A program made the translations under genes and the position numbers. The notes beneath the pieces are model-generated. The model was not told where the DNA came from, searched no databases, and was given only the letters and a program-made list of their open reading frames with translations. A stretch of DNA of 64,000 nt from Affinundibacterium baiyunense (lineage in GTDB: Bacteria; Pseudomonadota; Gammaproteobacteria; Burkholderiales; Burkholderiaceae_D), in the NCBI RefSeq assembly GCF_018139645.1, contig NZ_JAGSPM010000004.1, positions 62,001 through 126,000 of the forward strand, written 5' to 3'. This document shows positions 30,484 through 38,889 of the stretch, piece after piece (position 1 is the first letter of the stretch; the number at the start of each line of letters is the position of its first letter).

Positions 30484-31089
30484 CTACTTTCTCGTGCTGT
30501 GGACGATATCAACAAACTTCACTGCTTGCTGCTCCATTTCAATCACAAATCCATCAATCAATGCACGGAAATGGCGATAAAAGAGTAAGGCTGGCATCGC
30601 GATAAAAATACCAAAGCCCGTGTTGTATAAAGCGACGGAGATACCGTGTGCTAATTGAGCAGGATTCGCACCAGTAGCGTTTTGCGAACCAAAAATTTCG
30701 ATCATACCAACAACTGTGCCGAACAAACCCATCAATGGTGCTAGTGAGGCAATGGTACCTAGTGTAGTTAAGAACTTCTCAAGATCGTGCGCTACTGCGC
30801 TACCCGCTTCTTCAATCGATTCCTTCATGACTTCGCGCGGCGCATGCACATTACGCAAACCAGCGGCTAACACACGACCAAGTGGCGAATTGATCGCAAG
30901 CTGATCAATCACTTCTTGTTTGATTTTTCCACTTTGATAAACCCTAATTACTTCCTCTAGCAGTGTCTTAGGCAAAATCCTTTGTCTTCTTAAAGACAAG
31001 CTACGCTCAATAATCAAAGCTAATGCGACAATCGATGCCACTAATAAAAAATAGATCGGCCAACCAGCCGCCTGAATGATTGCGAACAA
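30484..31089 (-). CDS. exbB: ExbB/TolQ/MotA-family proton channel protein
   Basis: A 201-residue membrane protein with three hydrophobic segments (about 9-28, 100-130, 145-172) and the TolQ/ExbB hallmarks LEKFLTTLGTIASLAPLMGLFGTV and HGISVALYNTGFGIFIAMPALL. With ExbD it forms a proton-driven motor in the inner membrane. The start is TTG at 31089: AAGGAG lies six bases upstream and no ATG is in frame nearby. A 0.9-kb gene-free region separates it from xseA. Confidence 0.93.
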   Translation of the reverse strand: MFAIIQAAGWPIYFLLVASIVALALIIERSLSLRRQRILPKTLLEEVIRVYQSGKIKQEVIDQLAINSPLGRVLAAGLRNVHAPREVMKESIEEAGSAVAHDLEKFLTTLGTIASLAPLMGLFGTVVGMIEIFGSQNATGANPAQLAHGISVALYNTGFGIFIAMPALLFYRHFRALIDGFVIEMEQQAVKFVDIVHSTRK

Positions 31090-31265
31090 ATGAAACTCCT
31101 TGCGAGAAAATCTAATTAAGTCTTGGTAATGACGAAGAAATACTTAGCCCGCAATGTATCGTGTTGTTCGACGCTGGGCAAGTAGATGCACAGGATTATT
31201 TTTTGTTACATTCAACTTGTGCGCATCTCATAATTTAATCACTAATCAAATAATTAAGCTCAAGC

Positions 31266-31345
31266 TTATTCACAGAAACTGTGCGCAAGATTGTGGATAT
31301 CCTTTGGGCTAAATACTAAGCTATTGATTCAAAAAGAATTTAATT
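31266..31345 (+). repeat. 80-bp repeat, copy A (DnaA-box triplet)
   Basis: Boxes at 31266 (TTATTCACA), 31280 (TGTGCGCAA, weak) and 31292 (TGTGGATAT). ATTGATTCA begins at offset 57, as in the other copies. Confidence 0.75.
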
Positions 31346-31432
31346 AGGCGCTTCTAAATTGAGCAGTAGCGATAAATCAGCAATTCGCTGCTAAATCGTT
31401 GAACAAATAAAAGTTCTTAACAAGGATCGAAG

Positions 31433-31512
31433 TTCTGCACACAAACTGTGGAAAACTTTGTGAACAAGCACTTCACATCAAGCTAAATCATTGATTTATA
31501 TGAATTAAATAT
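31433..31512 (+). repeat. 80-bp repeat, copy B (DnaA-box triplet)
   Basis: Boxes at 31433 (TTCTGCACA), 31447 (TGTGGAAAA) and 31459 (TGTGAACAA); ATTGATTTATA at offset 57. Aligns with copies A and C without gaps. Confidence 0.8.
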
Positions 31513-31624
31513 CTCTGCAAAAATTTTGAGCAAACAGTATTCAAAAGAAACTATCCGCAATTTGATGATATTTTTAGCTATTTATTTTGAATATTTAGCC
31601 CAAATTTAGTGGATAAAGCAAAAG

Positions 31625-31704
31625 TTCTACACACAAAATGTGGATATCTTTGTGAACAAGCCGGGCACATGATAGTAAGTCACTGATTTTATAGAATTTT
31701 ATTA
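31625..31704 (+). repeat. 80-bp repeat, copy C (DnaA-box triplet)
   Basis: Boxes at 31625 (TTCTACACA), 31639 (TGTGGATAT) and 31651 (TGTGAACAA); ACTGATTTTATA at offset 57. Confidence 0.8.
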
Positions 31705-31775
31705 CCCTGCTGCAAAAAAAGGCAATAAGACATATTGTTGCCACATGGAACTCTTTTCAAAAGACAAGAATTTTC

Positions 31776-31799
31776 CTGTGGATAAATTTGTGCATAAGC
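31776..31799 (+). repeat. Partial fourth copy with two exact DnaA boxes
   Basis: TGTGGATAA (31777-31785) and TGTGCATAA (31789-31797) are both exact matches to the reverse of TTATNCACA and keep the 12-bp spacing of the other copies. Confidence 0.75.
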
Positions 31800-32002
31800 A
31801 CAAAAAATTTTCTTATACGAATCAAAACTTCTTAATAAATTCTAGAAATAAAACATTTGAAGCTTAAAGTTAAAGTAATTAATCATTTTAAATTCAAAGA
31901 CTTACAAGCGTCATCTAAAATTTTTTTGACAGTAAAGATCGCACATGACATGCTTGCGCCTTCTTTTTCAAATCTGTGGACAGCTTTCTCAGCATAAGGC
32001 TT

Positions 32003-33394
32003 ATGGCATCAACATTTTCATCGCAAAACCCACAAAAATCCGAGTCTGTTATTACAGTTTCGGCCTTAAACCAAGCAGTAGCGCAACTATTGGAGCGAAA
32101 CTTCGCATTGACGTGGGTTTCCGGCGAAATTTCTAACTTTACCCGCGCTGCTTCTGGTCATTGGTATTTCACATTGAAAGACAGTGCGGCGCAAGTACGC
32201 GCGGTGATGTTTCGTGGCAGAGCGCAATATGCCAATTTCATGCCACGTGAAGGCGATAAAGTAGAAGTCAGAGCCTTGGCTGGTCTATACGCGCCGCGCG
32301 GTGACTATCAAATTAACGTCGAAGCCATCAGGCGTGCTGGCGTTGGTAATTTATACGAGGCATTTTTACAACTCAAAGCGAAGTTGGCTGCCGAAGGTTT
32401 ATTCGACCAAGAGCGAAAAAAGGCAATCCCCAATTTTGTGCGTCGGATCGGCATCGTTACCAGCCCCAATGCTGCGGCATTACGCGATGTGCTGACCGCC
32501 CTGCAAAGGCGAGTTTCTCATATTGAAGTCGTTATTTATCCTTGCCCGGTACAAGGTGAAGGTGCAGCTGCAAAAATTGCCCAAATGATTGCGCTAGCTG
32601 AAGCCGAGAACCGATGCGAGCTTTTAATAGTATGTCGCGGTGGAGGTAGTATTGAAGATTTATGGGCCTTCAACGAAGAGATTTTGGCACGCACCATCGC
32701 CCATTGCACACTGCCTATCATTTGTGGCGTTGGTCATGAAACCGACTTTACCATCGCTGATTTTGTCGCCGATTTACGCGCTCCAACGCCAACTGCGGCG
32801 GCGGAAATGGCAGCACGACCGCGTGCCGATTGGCTAGCGATCTTGGCGCAATCGCAATCAAGCATGCAGCGACAAATGCGTCGTCAACTTGATTATCATG
32901 CGCAAAATCTAGACTGGTTGAGTCAACGCTTACAAAACCCAAATGCGACATTGACATCAAAACGTCAACAAATTCAGCATTGTGCGCAAAGTTTGCGGTT
33001 TGCCGTGTTCAAGCCTATTCAAACGGCTCAAAATCGATTATTACACTTGGAAAAAAGGCTGGCACAACAACGCCCAAATACACAAGCGTTTCAGAACAGA
33101 TTGACGTATCAACAAATGCAAATGCGCACCACGATGCGGCACCGACTACAAAGACAGCAGGCTCAATTGAGCAACCTACAAGACAAACTAGAAATGCTCA
33201 ATCCGCAGCGCACCTTGGAACGTGGTTATGTCATTTTGCAGCAAGCCGATGGTCAAGTCATTCGTAGTGCTCAGCAAATTCAAGCTGGCGATTTCTTAAG
33301 CTTACACACCGCAGCAGATAGCAGCGAACTTCAAATTGCTGCTATCAATACAAAAAAGAAACTCGCAATAAAAAAACCGAAATCAAACGAGTAG
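32003..33394 (+). CDS. xseA: Exodeoxyribonuclease VII large subunit
   Basis: A 463-residue nuclease subunit. An N-terminal OB fold (about 17-110, with FALTWVSGEISNFTRAASGHWYF-type text whose GEISN motif is diagnostic) precedes the catalytic domain with GIVTSPNAAALRDVL, CRGGGSIEDLWAFN and GVGHETDFTIADFVAD, then a long coiled coil. With XseB it degrades single-stranded DNA from both ends. I start it at the ATG at 32003, preceded by AAGGCTT; the frame continues to a GTG at 31976. xseB is not in the window. Confidence 0.96.
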   Translation: MASTFSSQNPQKSESVITVSALNQAVAQLLERNFALTWVSGEISNFTRAASGHWYFTLKDSAAQVRAVMFRGRAQYANFMPREGDKVEVRALAGLYAPRGDYQINVEAIRRAGVGNLYEAFLQLKAKLAAEGLFDQERKKAIPNFVRRIGIVTSPNAAALRDVLTALQRRVSHIEVVIYPCPVQGEGAAAKIAQMIALAEAENRCELLIVCRGGGSIEDLWAFNEEILARTIAHCTLPIICGVGHETDFTIADFVADLRAPTPTAAAEMAARPRADWLAILAQSQSSMQRQMRRQLDYHAQNLDWLSQRLQNPNATLTSKRQQIQHCAQSLRFAVFKPIQTAQNRLLHLEKRLAQQRPNTQAFQNRLTYQQMQMRTTMRHRLQRQQAQLSNLQDKLEMLNPQRTLERGYVILQQADGQVIRSAQQIQAGDFLSLHTAADSSELQIAAINTKKKLAIKKPKSNE

Positions 33395-33525
33395 CTGCAA
33401 GCAATCAGACAAAAGCTTACAATGCTGCTTTTGGAGCTTGCTGCTTTTAGAATAAAAAGCAGACCTTGCACTAATTTTTCACATCATTTTTTTGCATCAT
33501 TTCGACTAACCAAAAAGGAACTGCC

Positions 33526-34104
33526 ATGGAACATACTTTGCCAGCTTTACCATACGCCATCGACGCTTTGGCTCCACACATTTCTCAAGAAACTCTGGAA
33601 TACCATTATGGTAAGCACCATCAAACTTATGTGACCAATTTGAACAACCTGATCAAAGGTACCGAGTTTGAAAATTCCACATTAGAAGAAATCGTACAAA
33701 AGTCTTCTGGCGGTGTATTCAATAACGCAGCGCAAATTTGGAACCATACTTTCTATTGGAATGGTTTAAAACCAAACGGCGGTGGTGCTCCAAGTGGCGC
33801 ATTAGCAGATGCAATCAACGCGAAATGGGGTTCATTTGATGCGTTTAAAGAAGCCTTCACAAAATCTTGCGTTGGTAACTTTGGTTCTAGCTGGACTTGG
33901 TTGGTCAAGAAAGCGGACGGCACTTTGGATATCGTCAACACATCCAATGCAGCAACGCCATTAACAACTACCGACAAGCCTTTGATTACTTGCGATTTGT
34001 GGGAACATGCTTACTACATCGATTACCGCAATGCACGTCCAAAATATTTGGAAGCATTCTGGGCATTAGCAAACTGGGATTTTGCGGCAGCAAATTTCGC
34101 CTAA
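33526..34104 (+). CDS. sodB: Superoxide dismutase [Fe]
   Basis: A 192-residue Fe-superoxide dismutase. Metal ligands His27, His74, Asp157 and His161 match the family, with Gln70 (NNAAQIWNH) and the [13 protein letters not shown] signature typical of iron enzymes. There is no signal peptide, so it protects the cytoplasm. AAGGAACTGCC precedes the ATG and a strong terminator follows, so it is probably monocistronic. The xseA-sodB adjacency is common in Burkholderiales. Confidence 0.97.
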   Translation: MEHTLPALPYAIDALAPHISQETLEYHYGKHHQTYVTNLNNLIKGTEFENSTLEEIVQKSSGGVFNNAAQIWNHTFYWNGLKPNGGGAPSGALADAINAKWGSFDAFKEAFTKSCVGNFGSSWTWLVKKADGTLDIVNTSNAATPLTTTDKPLITCDLWEHAYYIDYRNARPKYLEAFWALANWDFAAANFA

Positions 34105-34130
34105 TTGTTTTAGATTGTGGATTGAATCAA

Positions 34131-34163
34131 GCCTGCGAGTTGAACAAGCTCGCAGGCTTTTTC
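34131..34163 (+). terminator. Terminator of sodB
   Basis: GCCTGCGAG (34131-34139) pairs with CTCGCAGGC (34149-34157), followed by TTTTT. Confidence 0.9.
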
Positions 34164-34226
34164 TATGGGTCAGGAACTTAAATACACTTTGTCTGACTAA
34201 GTTATTTTTATACATTCATTCTAGTT

Positions 34227-35150
34227 ATGCATACATTTTCATCTGTTCGCGTTGCCCTTAGTCTGATCGCCCTGCTAGGTAGCAATGCCAGCTTGGCACA
34301 ATCAAAACAATCTCAAGTCATGCAAGATGTGCAGTATCTCGCAAGTGAGGCGATGCAAGGACGAGAAATCGGTAGCACTGGCAATGCCTTGGCGCGCGAA
34401 TACATACTTAAACGCATCTCTGAACTAGGGTTAAAACCTTGCGGCGAAACTTATGTACATGAATTCAAAGTGAGCGGTTTAAAGCAAGCATCACAAGGAC
34501 ACAATATCTTGGCGTGCCAGCATGCAAAAGAGAATCCTGCTGCCAAATATCTGGTGGTATCCGCCCACTATGACCATATTGGTGTCAACAATAACAAAAT
34601 CTACTTCGGTGCAGATGACAATGCCTCGGGCGTTGCAGGCGTGTTAGCCGTTGCTGAAAGCTTGAAAGACAGCGCGACCCGACATCATATTGTCTATGCG
34701 TTTTTTGATGGTGAAGAACGCGGCTTATTGGGTGCGCATGCCTTCGTCAAGCAAGGACCAATTCCGCGCCAAAACATTGCGGCCAATCTTAACTTCGACA
34801 TGATTGCGCGTGGTGATAAGAAGGAATTATTTATCAGTGGCACTTACCACAATCCAAACTTCAAACCACTATTAGAAAATCTAAATACTAGCAGCGACAT
34901 CAAGGTACTGTTTGATCACGATCGCCCTGAGCAAGGCAGCAATGACTGGACCTCACAATCTGATCATTACGCGTTTTTTAAAGCAGGTATTCCGCATCTC
35001 TACTTCGGTGTTGAAGATCATGCGGATTACCATAAACCTACCGACACTTTCGAGAAAATAAATCCACAATTTTTTCATGCATGCATCGCTTTTTTACAAA
35101 ATGCAGTGAAACGAATTGATCAAGAATTTTTGCGCAAAGACAAAGCTTAA
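34227..35150 (+). CDS. Secreted M28-family metallopeptidase
   Basis: A 307-residue exported protein with a signal peptide (about 1-24, ending ASLA-QS). The di-zinc M28 aminopeptidase core is visible: His114 in VVSAHYDHIG, the GADDNASG bridging Asp (130/131), Glu163-Glu164 in DGEERGLLGA, Asp191 in NFDMIARGD and a His in SQSDHYAFF. It probably removes N-terminal amino acids from peptides in the periplasm; substrate preference is unknown. There is no extra PA domain. It stands alone between two terminators. Confidence 0.93.
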   Translation: MHTFSSVRVALSLIALLGSNASLAQSKQSQVMQDVQYLASEAMQGREIGSTGNALAREYILKRISELGLKPCGETYVHEFKVSGLKQASQGHNILACQHAKENPAAKYLVVSAHYDHIGVNNNKIYFGADDNASGVAGVLAVAESLKDSATRHHIVYAFFDGEERGLLGAHAFVKQGPIPRQNIAANLNFDMIARGDKKELFISGTYHNPNFKPLLENLNTSSDIKVLFDHDRPEQGSNDWTSQSDHYAFFKAGIPHLYFGVEDHADYHKPTDTFEKINPQFFHACIAFLQNAVKRIDQEFLRKDKA

Positions 35151-35176
35151 TTAATAAAATTTGTCACAAACAATTC

Positions 35177-35216
35177 AAAAAAAATGGCTGCAGTTCAATC
35201 TGCAGCCATTTTTTTA
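35177..35216. terminator. Bidirectional terminator after the M28 gene and the ABC operon
   Basis: TGGCTGCAG (35185-35193) pairs with CTGCAGCCA (35200-35208), with long A and T runs on the two sides. Confidence 0.9.
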
Positions 35217-35252
35217 TCCAGCATAAGGCAATATTTTTTTTAATGCATCATG

Positions 35253-36425
35253 CTAATGGTGTTTCACCGGAAACAAGAAAGTCTCCAACAATTGCTTCCA
35301 ACTCGGTTCTTTTCCGTACATGCGAATACCCAAGGTAAACACGCGCGTCGCAGCCGACTTAAACCACCACAAACAAGCAAGCAACAAAGCAACTGATAAA
35401 CCCCACTGCCACATTGGAACATCCGTATGTGCCATACGCAAAGGCATCGCCGCAAATGAAGTCAATGGAAAGACACTCAACACTTGCATCATCATTCCTT
35501 CTGCATTATCGATACCGCTATATGCTAAACCAACTGGCAAAGCGGGTAAGAACATCATAATGCTTCGACTTGAGTGATTTGGATCATCAATCGTCGCAGC
35601 AAATGCAGCCATAAAACTGTTCACCAATAACAAGCCCAAAATCACAAACAAGAGCGTACTAAACAACTGAAACGCAGTTACAGGAAGGCTGATATCCGGC
35701 TTACCTGCTATCACGGCAGCACCTTGAATAAAGGCGAAGAAAATCAAGCCATAAGTGAGCATCGTTTTTAGACAAAACAAAGAGATGCCAAGAATTTTTC
35801 CTTGTATCCATTGCGATGGCGTGATCAAAGTCAGTAACTGTTCGGTAACGCGATTTTGTTTCTCGCTGGTGATTCCTGTGAATAAATAACCAAAGCCAGA
35901 AAAAATTCCCATCATCAAAAGGAATAATACGGCACCACTTAAAACCGTACGTCCTTTCTCATCTTTATCATCCTTCTCTGGTTTCAACATCACCGTTTTT
36001 ATCTCTGGCAACTGAGTAATTTGTTGTCGCTGTTCTGCACTTAAAGGCAATTGTGCAATTTGTCGTTCTTGCTGCCAGCTTTGTAAATTCGATTTCAACT
36101 TCGCTTGCCAACTCGCCTTTTCTTTTAAAGTTAATTTGACTTGCGCATCTTCAATCTCAATCACCGCATGCCAAGTTTCACCAACATTCTTTAACACTTC
36201 TTCACGGGTAGTCGGACTAACTTCACTAAATTGAAAGCCTTCAAGTTTCGGCAAAGGACTGACACCAATCACCGCAACTTGATAATCTTTATCCAATAAA
36301 CCTTTGACATGCGGCCAGACAAAAGAAAAGCCCATGCCGACTAACAATAAGGCGATAGAAATAATTTCTTGCTTCCATTTGAAATAGCGTTTGAATTCAA
36401 ACACCGCAATATTCCAAGTATTCAT
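35253..36425 (-). CDS. ABC-2 type transporter permease (NatB-like)
   Basis: A 390-residue permease: one membrane helix near residues 20-38, a long extracytoplasmic domain (about 40-165), then a cluster of five hydrophobic helices (about 170-370). The TSEKQNRVTEQLLTLITPSQWIQGKI segment after the second helix is typical of NatB/CcmB-like ABC-2 exporters. It pairs with the ATPase encoded just upstream, whose stop overlaps this ATG (ATGA). Sodium or small-molecule export is possible by analogy; the substrate is unknown. Confidence 0.9.
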   Translation of the reverse strand: MNTWNIAVFEFKRYFKWKQEIISIALLLVGMGFSFVWPHVKGLLDKDYQVAVIGVSPLPKLEGFQFSEVSPTTREEVLKNVGETWHAVIEIEDAQVKLTLKEKASWQAKLKSNLQSWQQERQIAQLPLSAEQRQQITQLPEIKTVMLKPEKDDKDEKGRTVLSGAVLFLLMMGIFSGFGYLFTGITSEKQNRVTEQLLTLITPSQWIQGKILGISLFCLKTMLTYGLIFFAFIQGAAVIAGKPDISLPVTAFQLFSTLLFVILGLLLVNSFMAAFAATIDDPNHSSRSIMMFLPALPVGLAYSGIDNAEGMMMQVLSVFPLTSFAAMPLRMAHTDVPMWQWGLSVALLLACLWWFKSAATRVFTLGIRMYGKEPSWKQLLETFLFPVKHH

Positions 36426-37384
36426 ATTGTAGTTTCCTCATTCATCGTCGCTGATGCCACTTGTTGTCCATTATGATTTTGCACTGCAGTTAAATACAGA
36501 TCATGCAGGCTAGGTTGAATACGACCAAAATCAACTAACTCACCAAGCGCCATCACCTGTTGTAGTAACTGATTCACACTCGCACCTTCATGCAATTGCA
36601 CCACGAATTGTGTCGCTGATTTGACTTCGACTTTCTTCACAGCTGGGCATGCCTCAATCGCATCGCTGGCGACTGCCGATGCAAAACTCAGTTGATAAAA
36701 TTTTTCTGGGCTTAGCTGTGCAATTACTTCACTCAAGCTACCCAAGGCAACCTGCTGCCCCTTATTTAATAACAGCATCGCGTCAGCTAAGCGCTCCACC
36801 AAAGCCATTTGATGTGCACTTAACAAAATCGTCGTTCCGCTTTGCTTAAGTTCATTTAGGATACTTAGAACATGTTCTTGATTAATTGGATCTAAACCAG
36901 AAAATGGTTCATCCAAAATCAATAATTGTGGACGATGGATCAAGCAGCTAATCAACTGTACCTTCTGCTGATTACCCTTAGATAATTTACTCAGGTTATC
37001 TTTTACCTTATCCATTAAGTCGAAACGCGGTAACCAGATCGCCAATTGTTCTTGAATCTGTTCTTTACTTAATCCGCGTAATTTGCCGATGTAGCTTAAA
37101 TTTTCCGTTACCGTTTTATCGGGATATAAGCCACGATCTTCTGGTAGGTAACCGAAACTGGTTTCTGGGATTTTCGGGATTTGTTGGCCACTCGAAAAAA
37201 TTCGAATCTCGCCCGCGTCAGCCATCGTTAGACCGACCAGCATCCGGATTAAGGAAGATTTACCTGCGCCATTTGGACCGAGTAAAGCAAATATTTGTCC
37301 AGGCTCTACTTTAAAGCTCAAAGAATGCACGGCTTTGACTGTGCTATAAGTTTTCTCTACCTGATTCAGCTCGATACCTATCAT
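36422..37384 (-). CDS. ABC transporter ATP-binding protein (NatA-like)
   Basis: A 320-residue ABC ATPase: Walker A GPNGAGKSS near residue 36, signature LSKGNQQKVQ, Walker B LLILDEPFSGLDP and the switch His in LLSAHQM, then a C-terminal extension of about 90 residues typical of exporter ATPases of the NatA/DUF4162 group. It is translationally coupled to the permease gene that follows. The two form a complete two-gene exporter. Confidence 0.93.
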   Translation of the reverse strand: MIGIELNQVEKTYSTVKAVHSLSFKVEPGQIFALLGPNGAGKSSLIRMLVGLTMADAGEIRIFSSGQQIPKIPETSFGYLPEDRGLYPDKTVTENLSYIGKLRGLSKEQIQEQLAIWLPRFDLMDKVKDNLSKLSKGNQQKVQLISCLIHRPQLLILDEPFSGLDPINQEHVLSILNELKQSGTTILLSAHQMALVERLADAMLLLNKGQQVALGSLSEVIAQLSPEKFYQLSFASAVASDAIEACPAVKKVEVKSATQFVVQLHEGASVNQLLQQVMALGELVDFGRIQPSLHDLYLTAVQNHNGQQVASATMNEETTI

Positions 37385-37525
37385 TTTATCTCCTGTTAAA
37401 ACGTCGGGTTAGGTGTCTTCATTCGAAAATTCACAATAAACGTACTGTATTTGATTTAACTACCAATACAAACGCACATGCGACAAACGACGATAAACAT
37501 TTAATGAAATACGATTATCCCGCAA

Positions 37526-37560
37526 TAAAAAAGGCGGTAGGTGCCAACACCCTCCGCCTT
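37526..37560 (-). terminator. Terminator of the DUF808 gene
   Basis: AAGGCGG (37531-37537) pairs with CCGCCTT (37554-37560), with an inner AGGTG/CACC pairing; on the minus strand the stem is followed by a U-rich tract. Confidence 0.75.
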
Positions 37561-37580
37561 CTGAGTTATTTCTAAGCGTA

Positions 37581-38528
37581 TTAGGTTTTCTTTTTGAATA
37601 CGCGTTGAAAACCTGTGACACCCAACAACACAAATGCACCTGCAATCATACCAAACACGGCATCAATCAAACTCGGCACAATGGCTTGCAATACAGCGCC
37701 AACCCAAGCAATCGTGCCAGCACTTTGTGCAACTTGCGTAGAGAACTCACTCACAGCATGCACACCATGTGAGAGAATACCGCCACCAACCAAAAACATC
37801 GCTGCTGTACCAATCACGGTTAATGCCTTCATTAAGCGTGGCGCGAAAGCGACCAAGCCATTACCAAGTTGACGCTGAACGCGGCGCAACCAAGATGGAT
37901 CTTGATTGCGTTGCAGGTAAAATCCCATGTCGTCCAATTTGACAATCAAAGCAACAAAGCCATATACACCAACAGTCATAATTAAACTAACGCCAACCAA
38001 GACAGCAACGCGTGTGGTAAATAAAGAAGCGGCGACGGTGCCCAAGGTAATGATAATAATCTCACCGCTGAGAACAAAATCAGTCCGAATCGCGCCTTTG
38101 ATCTTATCTTTTTCAAACTTCACCATATCTACTTCTTCATGGCTAATTGCATCGATCAATTCACGATGATGAGCTTCATCTTCCGCCTCATTGTGTAGAA
38201 ATTTATGCGCTAATTTCTCGACACCTTCAAAGCATAAATAGGCACCACCAATCATTAGCAAGGGTGTGATCGACCACGGGGCTAATGCGCTTAACAGCAA
38301 AGCGAGTGGAACCAGAATCACCTTATTCATCAATGATCCCTTTGCCACCGCCCACACCACCGGCAACTCGCGATCTGCGCGTACGCCACTGACCTGCTCT
38401 GCATTGAGCGCAAGGTCATCACCGAGTACGCCTGCGGTTTTCTTCGCTGCAACTTTGGTCATCAATGCGACGTCATCTAGAACGGTCGCGATATCGTCGA
38501 GTAAGGTTAAAAGGCTAGCACCTGGCAT
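37581..38528 (-). CDS. DUF808 (YedI-like) inner membrane protein
   Basis: A 315-residue multi-pass membrane protein of the DUF808 family. It starts MPGASLLTLLDDIATVLDD, followed by TKVAAKKTAGVLGDDLALNA and VSGVRADRELPVVWAVAKGS, the typical family blocks, with about five hydrophobic segments and EDEAHHRELIDA in a cytoplasmic loop. E. coli YedI is the best-known relative; function is unknown. It is monocistronic. Confidence 0.9.
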   Translation of the reverse strand: MPGASLLTLLDDIATVLDDVALMTKVAAKKTAGVLGDDLALNAEQVSGVRADRELPVVWAVAKGSLMNKVILVPLALLLSALAPWSITPLLMIGGAYLCFEGVEKLAHKFLHNEAEDEAHHRELIDAISHEEVDMVKFEKDKIKGAIRTDFVLSGEIIIITLGTVAASLFTTRVAVLVGVSLIMTVGVYGFVALIVKLDDMGFYLQRNQDPSWLRRVQRQLGNGLVAFAPRLMKALTVIGTAAMFLVGGGILSHGVHAVSEFSTQVAQSAGTIAWVGAVLQAIVPSLIDAVFGMIAGAFVLLGVTGFQRVFKKKT

Positions 38529-38889
38529 AAACGCTTTCTGTAATTAAGATAGTAAAAACCACGTTTGACCGTTGATAATTCAAACATCAAGGTCGTTCGC
38601 AAAATGAAGTCAAAATTCTACTGTACGCAGCAATAATGTTCTAGCAATTCTGTTTGGTGAAATGAATTTAGAATAACCACAAAAAATTCTTGACCATTTC
38701 CGCCACACGCCAATTAACTGTTCAGGATTAAGCTATCTGTCCCACATCCACAGAGAGATTGATTGGAACTTACTCCTTCAAATAAAGTCTATTGATTCTA
38801 AAGTTGATGCATTTTGTCCGTGGCAGAATGCGTGAGCTAATCAATATCAAAACAACACAACAAAAATTTCACACCTAAGAGAGGATTCT
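38529..38889. other. Intergenic region before the S9 peptidase gene
   Basis: 361 bp between divergent genes. A ribosome binding site GAGAGGATT ends it. I see no other gene, repeat or clear promoter in it. Confidence 0.5.

Larger units (their letters stand above)
31090..32002. other. Gene-free AT-rich region with a DnaA-box-like cluster
   Basis: About 0.9 kb between divergent exbB and xseA with no credible ORF. It is AT-rich and holds three 80-bp direct repeats and a partial fourth, each with DnaA-box-like 9-mers. Exact TTATNCACA matches (either strand) are at 31266-31274, 31777-31785 and 31789-31797; one-mismatch forms are at 31292, 31433, 31447, 31459, 31608, 31625, 31639 and 31651. AT-rich stretches that could unwind lie at about 31495-31530 and 31560-31605. 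Promoters for exbB and xseA must also be here but I cannot place them. Confidence 0.7.

Noticed and set aside
31976-32002. GTG at 31976 as the start of xseA
   Set aside because: The ATG at 32003 has a better ribosome site and the added residues do not resemble the family N-terminus.
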